Shown here piece by piece: positions 39,013-46,339 of a DNA stretch of 64,000 bases. Both the position numbers and the translations under genes were made by a program. The stretch's first letter is position 1. Each line of letters begins with the position of its first letter. The stretch comes from Pedobacter panaciterrae (GTDB lineage Bacteria > Bacteroidota > Bacteroidia > Sphingobacteriales > Sphingobacteriaceae): the NCBI RefSeq assembly GCF_013204795.1, contig NZ_JABMKW010000017.1:744001-808000 (forward strand), written 5' to 3'. The notes under the pieces were generated by a model. The model searched no databases. It was not told the DNA's origin and saw only the letters and a program-made list of their open reading frames with translations.

Positions 39013-39996
39013 ATGTTAACTAACCAATTAAAACTCTTCGCTATTATTAGCACCACCGCCTTAATATGCAGTTGTAACGAACCGGGCAAGCACATACAAC
39101 AGCATAATTTAAGCGAAACAAAACCCACTCCAGTTGTTAAAGATGTATGGCAGGCTCCTGAAGAGCACACTATACCAAAAAATTCCAAGGGCGAAATGAT
39201 TCGCTATGGTAAAGATTTGATTGTAAATACCTCTGCCTACTTTGGCCCTAAAGGAAGATTGGGTAAATTTACCAATGGATTGAATTGCCAAAATTGTCAT
39301 TTAGATGCAGGCACCAGGATATTCGGTAATAACTATGCTGCTGTGATGAGTAGTTACCCGAAGATTACTGCTCGCTCAGGGAAAATAATCAGCCCCGCAG
39401 CACGAATTAAAGGTTGTTTTGAGCGTAGCCTGAATGGCACAATGCCAGATTCTACATCCAAAGAAATAAGAGCAATGCTGGCTTATATGGAATGGCTTAA
39501 TCAGGGTGTTAAAGAACCTGAAGGCATGTATGGAAGGGGTACAGAAAAAATAGCCGTGCTGGATCGCCCTGCCGACCCTAAGAAAGGCGCATTGCTATAT
39601 TCCTTAAAATGCAGAAGCTGTCATGGCGAAAATGGAGAAGGTATTGCTGCAGCTGGAGGCAAGACCTTTGTTTATCCACCATTGTGGGGTAAACTAAGTT
39701 ATAATGATGGCGCCGGACTTTATCGCCTCTCTAACTTTGCGGGTTTTATTAAGAACAATATGCCTTTTGGTGCTTCTTACAAAAATCCGATATTAACAGA
39801 CGAGGAATCATGGGACATAGCGGCTTTTGTTAACTCGCAGGCACGTCCTCACAAAGATCAACACAAAGACTACCCCGATTTAAAGAAGAAACCTGTAGAT
39901 GCTCCATATGGGCCCTACGGAGATCAATTCTCGGAAAAACAACACAAATATGGCCCATATCAACCAATTAAAAATGCACACAAAACAAAAACATAA
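39013..39996 (+). CDS. TsdA-like dihaem c-type cytochrome lipoprotein
   Basis: Likely a periplasmic or membrane-tethered thiosulfate dehydrogenase-type cytochrome (2 thiosulfate to tetrathionate). The lipobox LICSC has Cys21. Two haem sites are seen: CQNCH (92-96) and CRSCH (200-204). The region GKDLIVNTSAYFGPKGRLG, NGLNCQNCHLDAGT, and RIKGCFERSLNGTMP match the TsdA family. Cys135 in GCFERS is a candidate for the Cys haem ligand of TsdA. 327 residues with a His/Lys-rich tail. It heads a three-gene string, with the DsrE-like gene starting directly after its stop. The substrate is inferred. Confidence 0.82.
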   Translation: MLTNQLKLFAIISTTALICSCNEPGKHIQQHNLSETKPTPVVKDVWQAPEEHTIPKNSKGEMIRYGKDLIVNTSAYFGPKGRLGKFTNGLNCQNCHLDAGTRIFGNNYAAVMSSYPKITARSGKIISPAARIKGCFERSLNGTMPDSTSKEIRAMLAYMEWLNQGVKEPEGMYGRGTEKIAVLDRPADPKKGALLYSLKCRSCHGENGEGIAAAGGKTFVYPPLWGKLSYNDGAGLYRLSNFAGFIKNNMPFGASYKNPILTDEESWDIAAFVNSQARPHKDQHKDYPDLKKKPVDAPYGPYGDQFSEKQHKYGPYQPIKNAHKTKT

Positions 39997-40458
39997 ATGA
40001 AAAATCTAACCAAGTACATCTTTGCAATATTTGCAATCTTATTATTCACTGCCATCAAACCGGCCATGGCTCAAAACAGTCAGGAATTTCAACCGGCAAA
40101 AAGCAAGAACAAACAATATTATGCGCTTTATGCATTAAATAGCGGTGATGAGCAAAAGATAGCCGGAACATTAAGAAATATTAAAAACGCGTTGGAAGAT
40201 CCGCGCTTAAAGGGAAAACTTCATATTGAGCTTATTGCCTTTAGCGGAGGCGTAGCAGTGTTCGATAAAAAAGGTCCCTTTAAAGAAACTTTACTCGATT
40301 TAAAATCTCGTGGAGTAGATCTTGTTCAATGTGAAAATACAATTAGGGAGCGCAAAATTGAGAAGAGCTCTTTGTATGATTTCATTAACTATGCGCCGAG
40401 TGGTAATGGTGAAATTATTTTGCGCCACTATGAAGGATGGGCAATTGTACATCCATAA
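39997..40458 (+). CDS. Exported DsrE/F-like protein
   Basis: 153 residues with a signal peptide (1-26, ending AMAQ) and then a DsrE-type alpha/beta fold: YYALYALNSGDEQKIAGTLRNIKNAL, IELIAFSGGVAVF, and GVDLVQCENTIRERKI, where the Cys fits the sulfur-carrying cysteine in this family. DsrE proteins pass sulfur or bind persulfide in sulfur metabolism. The ATG directly follows the cytochrome TAA with no gap. The export signal is unusual for a DsrE protein, consistent with periplasmic sulfur chemistry. Confidence 0.8.
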   Translation: MKNLTKYIFAIFAILLFTAIKPAMAQNSQEFQPAKSKNKQYYALYALNSGDEQKIAGTLRNIKNALEDPRLKGKLHIELIAFSGGVAVFDKKGPFKETLLDLKSRGVDLVQCENTIRERKIEKSSLYDFINYAPSGNGEIILRHYEGWAIVHP

Positions 40459-40492
40459 ATATTCTTTAAAATGAAGGTTTAACCCAACAATA

Positions 40493-41413
40493 ATGAGCAA
40501 ATTAAAACTAATCATATTTATACTAACAATAGTATTTTTTAACAACACTACTGTAATGGCTCAGGATCATCGTTTCGATCCGCCATGGAATACACCTCCC
40601 GATGCAAAGGTGCAGTTTACAATTCCCGGGATTGATAATGTCCCTGATATTTATGGCGACATAAATGACCCTCAGCTGGTTGTATTTTTTGCCGGCAACC
40701 AGTTTATGGTTATTGATGATTTGATGAAATCATTTAAGCTTAAATACCCGCAGTATACCCGGGTGCTTGCAGAAACCCTTCCTCCTGGTATTTTAGCAAA
40801 GCAGATTGAAGCAGGTAGCATTGTTATTGGCAACATGCGGATAACATTAAAGCCAGATGTATACACTGCCGGCAAAAGCAGAATTGATGAAAGTAAGGAC
40901 TGGTTTAGCAGAACTGGGCTTTATGCTAAAAATAAACTGGCTATAATGACCCGAAAAGGAAACCCAAAGCAAGTAAAAAAGCTGGCTGACCTGGGCCGCA
41001 GCGATGTGCGTGTGAGCATGCCTAATCCTGAATGGGAAGGAATTGGAAAACGCATTGAGGAAGCTTCTAGAAAAGTAGGTGGAGATGCGCTTAGAAACAC
41101 CATAATGGAAACTAAAGTGAAGGATTCGACAACATACCTTACTCAAATTCATCATAGGCAAACACCCATGCGCATTTTATATGAGCAAAGTGATGCAGGG
41201 CCTGTTTGGTATTCTGAAGTACATTATCAGAAAATGATTGGTCACCCGATTGAGTACATTGAGATTCCCGAAAACGAGAACATCAAGGCTCAGTACTATG
41301 CCGGTCAGCTTAAAAAAGCGCCGCATCCTAAAGCAGCTAAAGATTTTATGGATTTTCTTGTAAGTAAAGAGGCCCGTGCCATTTACAGCAAGTACGGATT
41401 TGAACTCCCTTAA
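40493..41413 (+). CDS. Extracellular solute-binding protein (ModA-like)
   Basis: 306 residues with a signal peptide (1-24, VMAQ). The bilobed ABC-type binding-protein fold shows as LVVFFAGNQFMVIDDLMKSF, AKQIEAGSIVIGNM, YAKNKLAIMTRKGNP and PHPKAAKDFMDFLVSKEARAIYSKYGFELP, as in molybdate/tungstate-type and phosphonate-type proteins. No permease or ATPase is nearby, so it may deliver an anion to the cytochrome system or act as a sensor. It lies 34 bases after the DsrE-like gene and is closed by a hairpin at its stop. Confidence 0.75.
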   Translation: MSKLKLIIFILTIVFFNNTTVMAQDHRFDPPWNTPPDAKVQFTIPGIDNVPDIYGDINDPQLVVFFAGNQFMVIDDLMKSFKLKYPQYTRVLAETLPPGILAKQIEAGSIVIGNMRITLKPDVYTAGKSRIDESKDWFSRTGLYAKNKLAIMTRKGNPKQVKKLADLGRSDVRVSMPNPEWEGIGKRIEEASRKVGGDALRNTIMETKVKDSTTYLTQIHHRQTPMRILYEQSDAGPVWYSEVHYQKMIGHPIEYIEIPENENIKAQYYAGQLKKAPHPKAAKDFMDFLVSKEARAIYSKYGFELP

Positions 41414-41430
41414 CCGGGAGTTCAAATTTT
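41398..41430 (+). terminator. Terminator of the cytochrome/DsrE/binding-protein unit
   Basis: Perfect 12-bp stem (41398-41409 with 41416-41427) with a 6-base loop that includes the last codons and stop of the binding protein, then TTTATTAATTTTC on the plus strand. The U-tract is weak. It lies between convergent genes and may serve both. Confidence 0.6.
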
Positions 41431-41431
41431 A

Positions 41432-42913
41432 TTAATTTTCTTCTTTAAGCGGGCTCACTTTAATGGATTTGAATTTCACTTCACCATGCTTGGCGTAAAA
41501 CCATAAAAACCCGCCTCTTTGTTCTGGAGTACGGTTTACAATGCATCTTTTGTTGTCAATTGAAACATCTATAATATCGTCTTTCACTATTATATCAAGC
41601 TTAATGGTTTTGTTTAAACCGCTAACAGCTCTGATCATTGTATTACCAAGGCTTACGGTTTGATTATTTGGTGAGAAGTTTAGTCGGTAACCAGCCTCTG
41701 CTTTTTCGCGTGATCTTAAGTACAGTCCATACTCATCAACCGAACCAGCTGTTTCTATTTCCATAGTAATCCGGCTATTTAATGGAATAGCCGCTGCATG
41801 GGCTGCTCCTACTCCATTAGGTGCTTTAATTGAAATACTGTTTTTGCTGACAATAGAAGCGTGCAGATCGGCAACCAGATCAGGTTGAATCTCTGTTCCA
41901 GTTTCAGGGATCATCTCGGCCGGGAACTTTGAACTTAGTGTCCCGTCTGCTTCCTGTATAATTTCGCGAAAGATGGCATTGCCGCCAAACCTTTCTCCAC
42001 CATCATCCTTGTTTTGATCTCTTGAAGGAATCCATGCGGCTGCAATACGTCTGTTGTCTTTAAACTCAGCAGTCTTAACAACATTTGTCCACGACTCATT
42101 GATGGTTTGGTAACGAGGCTCTTCCCAAGGGCCATAAGGACTTTTAGATTTTACGTAATAGGTATCTCCATTGTCGCCATATACCAAATAATACCAGCCA
42201 TTCCATAAGAAATAATCCGGGCACTCTGGTACTGATGATTGTCCGGTTAATACCGGGTCAAGTACAATCCAGTTCTTTAAATCTTTAGAAGTAAGGTGTA
42301 CCAAAGCGCCTCCGGCGTGCCTCAATACAGAATTCTCTTGCCAGCTGGATACAAATAAATGAAACTCTCCTGTTTTCTCATCAACAAACACCTTTGGGTC
42401 CCGGAAATCTCTTTTGCTATAACCCGGAGCTGAGGTATAAAACGGGTTTGGTTTTTGCTTGTCGAAGTTAACACCATCAGGGCTTATTGCGTAACTCAGC
42501 TGTTCGTTTACCTGTCCTTCCTTGTTGACTAGCCGTGTTGCATAAAAAGCATAGTATTTATTTTTATAATACACGATGGAACCTGTACAGATGGATTTTT
42601 CCCACTCCTCATCAATTCCAAGCACTACTGGATGTTGCTTCCAGGTTTTTAGATCTGTTGTGGTACTTAAAGCCCATTGATGGCCTCCTAATCCTTTAAG
42701 GCTTGCATGGTGTGCGGAGTCTAGAAGCCAATAAAACGAGTAAGTGCCGTTTCGCGAAAAAGGCATGCAATCACCAACAAACAAATCGCCTTTAGGCCTC
42801 CAGTATTGAAGGTTCTTAGTGCTTTGAATTTTAGGATCGTACCGCACACCAAGCTGTGCCATAAGGCTATTGGCCGCAAAAACGATTAGCATTAATAGTA
42901 AACATCTTTTCAT
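41432..42913 (-). CDS. Exported five-bladed beta-propeller glycosidase (GH32/GH43-like)
   Basis: 493 residues with a signal peptide (1-19, SLMAQ). The first 330 residues read as a five-bladed propeller: YWRPKGDLFVGDCMPF, TYSFYWLLDS, HQWALSTTTDLKTWKQHP, SICTGSIVYYKNKYYAFYATR, FRDPKVFVDEKTGEFHLFVSSW and VPECPDYFLWNGWYYLVYG. The RDP and EC motifs resemble GH32 (fructosidases). A C-terminal beta-sandwich (about 360-490) also fits. Acid/base and nucleophile are likely the FRDP Asp and VPEC Glu. It is third in a minus-strand operon with the GH172-like and DUF3863-like genes. The substrate is not known; a fructan is possible. Confidence 0.8.
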   Translation of the reverse strand: MKRCLLLMLIVFAANSLMAQLGVRYDPKIQSTKNLQYWRPKGDLFVGDCMPFSRNGTYSFYWLLDSAHHASLKGLGGHQWALSTTTDLKTWKQHPVVLGIDEEWEKSICTGSIVYYKNKYYAFYATRLVNKEGQVNEQLSYAISPDGVNFDKQKPNPFYTSAPGYSKRDFRDPKVFVDEKTGEFHLFVSSWQENSVLRHAGGALVHLTSKDLKNWIVLDPVLTGQSSVPECPDYFLWNGWYYLVYGDNGDTYYVKSKSPYGPWEEPRYQTINESWTNVVKTAEFKDNRRIAAAWIPSRDQNKDDGGERFGGNAIFREIIQEADGTLSSKFPAEMIPETGTEIQPDLVADLHASIVSKNSISIKAPNGVGAAHAAAIPLNSRITMEIETAGSVDEYGLYLRSREKAEAGYRLNFSPNNQTVSLGNTMIRAVSGLNKTIKLDIIVKDDIIDVSIDNKRCIVNRTPEQRGGFLWFYAKHGEVKFKSIKVSPLKEEN

Positions 42914-42946
42914 ATGTGTTGTTTAAAGTAAGGTTCTTATTTGGTT

Positions 42947-44491
42947 TTACCTAAAGCCATACCAATAAGTTGTAGCAGCACAGTCGGCTTCGCCATGTGC
43001 CCAGCCCAACATTTCCAGATCATATTTAAAGTCTGTTTTAAAAGTTACGCCATCAAGATTCCTTGTTCTGGTAAAAGTATTGTGACCATAAGAATCTTCG
43101 GTATCGGCCCGAGGTGCATTGGCAAAAGGAGATTGATAAAGCACCACAGGAGCCCATGAAGTATTGTAATAATCTTCGGCTCCTGTGCCAAATTCTGAAG
43201 GGAAGGTTTCGCCGTCTACATATAGCTTCTGATCACCCTCACCATACCAGGTATGCATGTGATTGAATACTGCAAAACTATCTCCAAGGAAGATGCCTTT
43301 GCCTTTAATTTTGCTAAGCTGCCATTCAATAGCTCCGGATGTCTCATCCCATTTCTTTATCGGAACCTTTTCTGAAAACTTCCAATGTGCATGAAAATAC
43401 ATACTGTTACTATTCCATGAATAAGGCTGACTGATTGCTTTTAATGTGATGGAAACCGACTGATCGCTCTGGTTTTCTAATGATACAGTAGCTGATTTCT
43501 GATAAGGCATTGTCCACCTGGATATAATTTTTCCATCGCCAGTAACAGTTCTATACCAACTTTGCAAAGGCCTGCCACCTACTCCTGATCCTGAAAAATC
43601 ACCTATCGGACATTCAACACTTTGCTCGCCATCAAACTTGATCTTAAGTATGGTTGATCTCAACAGCTTCTCTAGACTTTGATTATCCTGCGTTGAAACT
43701 TCAATGCTTAAGAATTTAACTGCATTTGTTCCCTTGGGCAGGTTTACAGATGCCGTTTGCTTTGGCAGAATAGTTTGATTTATTAATGACTGTTTTCCTT
43801 TACTAACATTAACAGGATTTAAAAGCTGCGTGTTAACTTTATCTAGTAAAGTGGTTAAACTCCTAGCCTCCTTTAAACTAAATGTTCTGACGGTTGTACT
43901 TGGGTCATATTTGCGGAAATTGATTTGATAATATCTGGGTTCCTTTATTTCGGGTTGTGCATCTTCCCAGGTAACCTTACAGTGTTTTGCGTAAGGCATG
44001 GGTAGATAAAGTGTACTGCCTCCTTTTTCTAATGGTTGATAACTGGAATGAGGGATTAATAAGGCTGGGCCCGGTTTTAGGTCGATCTTCATCAGATCGT
44101 AAGATGGTATAACAATTTCCGGTATGGGATTGTTATCAAAATAAATTCTCAGTTTGCCCGCTCTTTTAAAAGTGGTTAGCCAGAAACGCACCAGTGCACC
44201 GGGGCCTTCCTGATCGAGCATAACATATTCTTTATGCCCTTCATTCTGCTCTACCCTTATAAATTGTGAGTTATCGCCATTGGCAAACCATCCTGGTTTA
44301 TCCGGCGAAATGGAATGACGATCGTAACTGCTGGCCTGCCCTGCACTGTAATAAGGCTTGGGCCAATAAGTAACAGCATTAAAATCTGTCATTTCTTTAA
44401 GCAGTGAGGCTGTGGATACCGTTTGTGCGTGTCCAATAAATCCGCCAGCTATCAATAATATTATTAAAAAACCTGTTGTAAATTTTTGCAT
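42947..44491 (-). CDS. DUF2961 (GH172-type) exported protein
   Basis: 514 residues with a signal peptide (1-22). The sequence contains DUF2961 hallmarks: WFANGDNSQFIRVEQNEGHKE, the DNNPIPEIVIP strand, PIGDFSGSGVGGRPL and FGTGAEDYYNTSW. GH172 enzymes cleave or rearrange fructose/arabinose disaccharides (alpha-D-fructofuranosidase, difructose dianhydride activity, alpha-D-arabinofuranosidase). The gene is 33 bases upstream of the GH32-like gene, and the pair suggests use of furanose-containing glycans. Confidence 0.78.
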   Translation of the reverse strand: MQKFTTGFLIILLIAGGFIGHAQTVSTASLLKEMTDFNAVTYWPKPYYSAGQASSYDRHSISPDKPGWFANGDNSQFIRVEQNEGHKEYVMLDQEGPGALVRFWLTTFKRAGKLRIYFDNNPIPEIVIPSYDLMKIDLKPGPALLIPHSSYQPLEKGGSTLYLPMPYAKHCKVTWEDAQPEIKEPRYYQINFRKYDPSTTVRTFSLKEARSLTTLLDKVNTQLLNPVNVSKGKQSLINQTILPKQTASVNLPKGTNAVKFLSIEVSTQDNQSLEKLLRSTILKIKFDGEQSVECPIGDFSGSGVGGRPLQSWYRTVTGDGKIISRWTMPYQKSATVSLENQSDQSVSITLKAISQPYSWNSNSMYFHAHWKFSEKVPIKKWDETSGAIEWQLSKIKGKGIFLGDSFAVFNHMHTWYGEGDQKLYVDGETFPSEFGTGAEDYYNTSWAPVVLYQSPFANAPRADTEDSYGHNTFTRTRNLDGVTFKTDFKYDLEMLGWAHGEADCAATTYWYGFR

Positions 44492-44505
44492 ATGATTAAA
44501 TCGCT

Positions 44506-46161
44506 CTACTTTTTACCAGAAAAATCAACCTGCACAGTATTCTTAATTGGCTTTATCCTGAAAACTGTTTTATCATCTGGCTTACTAAAGGTACCTTTAA
44601 TTGCTGTAATAGAATAGTCCATTCCTTCAAACTGGCAATCAATTTTATTGGCATTGATTGCTTTAAACGGAAGCACAGCATTTTCTGCAGCAGTCATATC
44701 CAAGAACCAGTTGATAGGCTTGCCACCTTTAACACTTAATGTCATTTGCCTTTCATCAATATCCATAACCAACGATGCACCCTTGTCTTTTAAAGGCCAT
44801 ATGATGTGTAATTTTCCTGTAGCCGGGCTTTCGATAACAGGATTCCCTCCTTCAAGCAATACTTCTTTGCCATTCTCCAGGGCTTTAAAACGCATACCCG
44901 CTATAGTGCCGGGCTTACTCCAGATATAACCGTCTACAAAAGGAAGTGTAAAAAAAGAGCACTCATTAGAGGTTGCTTTATCTTTGGTATAAACAGAAGG
45001 GAATTCCTCATTAAACAGGTGAATATCACGAAAGTTTAAAGATCCGTTTTCCCACAATAAGTTAACCCTATAGAACCTGCTGTTGAACCACACAGTTTTC
45101 CGGTTGCTTCCCGGAAGGTCTGTATTTACTGTAACAGAAGTTGCCGGGGTTACTTTATAATTATCTTTAAACCACTGTCCGGATTCTGCCAATGTTTCTA
45201 CTTTTACTTTGTTCTCGTCTCTAAGTTTTGCAATTAACGGTAACTGAATCTGAAAACCTTTTGACATTGCATCCCAGGTAAACGAATTCTCCTGACCCGC
45301 CTGAGTGTAGGCAAATTCCATAGATTCTCCTTCAACAAATTCTTTAAAGAACCAGTTTACCCAGGTAGAATCTCCTCCGGCATCAGGATAAACAGGCTCA
45401 AGTGTAATTACCCCTTGTCTGTCGGTACCTAAACCATTGTCGTATTGACGGATCGGATCGCTTCCAAGCATTCTGAAAATGGGAACAGGTAATTGGTTCT
45501 TTTCATTTTGTGCCGGCATGTACGAATTTATTTTGCTTGGGTAATAAGCCTGATTCCAATAGCCACCCCATAAGGTATAGCCATCTGTACCTACCTGATC
45601 TTTACAATTGCTGGAGGCTATAATATGATATTTTTCGTACAGGTAATTTAAGGTATGAGAATCAATGAACCAAGAGCCTACGGATTTAGGATAATATCCA
45701 AATATGCTTTTAAAATCGGCCATGTACACATCGGCCAGTTTCTCACGCTCTTCTGGAGAATACCCTGTAGAAAAACCAATATCCGCATGCCAGTCCCAAG
45801 GATAACGTCCACGCCATTTCAGTCCGGCTTTCTCTACCATTGGTTGTGGAATTTCCCACCATGCACCAATTTCGAAAGCATCCTTAGGTAGGCTTTTTAG
45901 CAGCTTTTGATAACGGCTGTCCATCAGTGCATCATACTGTAATAGGAAAGTCCCACCTAAACGGTACTTCTTCATCATTTCTACTTGCTTAACTACCGTT
46001 TGATAAAGCACATCCTCAGTAATCTTTGGATCTCTGGGTTCTAGCAAACGGATAAAATTCACAATATTGATGATTTTTGGTTTTGGTTTTTCTTTGGTAT
46101 GACCAGAAAATGGACTTGCAATACCTGCAAGGAAGCAAAGTAAAAAAAGGAATCTTGTTCT
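44506..46161 (-). CDS. DUF3863/DUF3864-like exported protein
   Basis: I start at the ATG at 46161 (MRTRFLFLLCFLAGIASPFS, a clear signal peptide); the frame is open from a GTG at 46194. The N-terminal half has IINIVNFIRLLEPRDPKI, then ALMDSRYQKLL, WEIPQPMVEKAGLKW and SWFIDSHTLNYL, resembling a polysaccharide-deacetylase-like barrel (DUF3863). The C-terminal half is a beta-rich DUF3864-type region. Catalysis is unproven. It is first in the three-gene glycosidase operon, with the GH172-like gene 14 bases downstream. Confidence 0.6.
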   Translation of the reverse strand, partial: RTRFLFLLCFLAGIASPFSGHTKEKPKPKIINIVNFIRLLEPRDPKITEDVLYQTVVKQVEMMKKYRLGGTFLLQYDALMDSRYQKLLKSLPKDAFEIGAWWEIPQPMVEKAGLKWRGRYPWDWHADIGFSTGYSPEEREKLADVYMADFKSIFGYYPKSVGSWFIDSHTLNYLYEKYHIIASSNCKDQVGTDGYTLWGGYWNQAYYPSKINSYMPAQNEKNQLPVPIFRMLGSDPIRQYDNGLGTDRQGVITLEPVYPDAGGDSTWVNWFFKEFVEGESMEFAYTQAGQENSFTWDAMSKGFQIQLPLIAKLRDENKVKVETLAESGQWFKDNYKVTPATSVTVNTDLPGSNRKTVWFNSRFYRVNLLWENGSLNFRDIHLFNEEFPSVYTKDKATSNECSFFTLPFVDGYIWSKPGTIAGMRFKALENGKEVLLEGGNPVIESPATGKLHIIWPLKDKGASLVMDIDERQMTLSVKGGKPINWFLDMTAAENAVLPFKAINANKIDCQFEGMDYSITAIKGTFSKPDDKTVFRIKPIKNTVQVDFSGKK

Positions 46162-46193
46162 CATTGGAATATAAATGGTTTTCATCATTACCA

Positions 46194-46201
46194 CAAATTT
46201 A
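46194..46201 (-). promoter_or_regulatory. Possible -7 box of the glycosidase operon
   Basis: TAAATTTG on the minus strand (46201 to 46194) fits TAnnTTTG. Its position would start RNA near 46188, supporting the downstream ATG at 46161. The -33 region shows only weak similarity. Confidence 0.35.
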
Positions 46202-46309
46202 ACGCTATGAAATCCTTAGCCATCCTGTACTGTTCTGGCCTGATAAGCAAGTATCAAAAAGTATAAAGAAAATGTTCTTTACTATAAAAGCGCTATTTTG
46301 ATTTACGGT

Positions 46310-46317
46310 TAGCTTTG
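46310..46317 (+). promoter_or_regulatory. Possible -7 box of the six-hairpin glycosidase gene
   Basis: TAGCTTTG fits TAnnTTTG exactly, 22 bases upstream of the ATG at 46340. No good -33 box is seen 19 bases upstream, so only moderate weight is given. Confidence 0.35.
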
Positions 46318-46339
46318 ATAGATATACCCAAAATTTATA

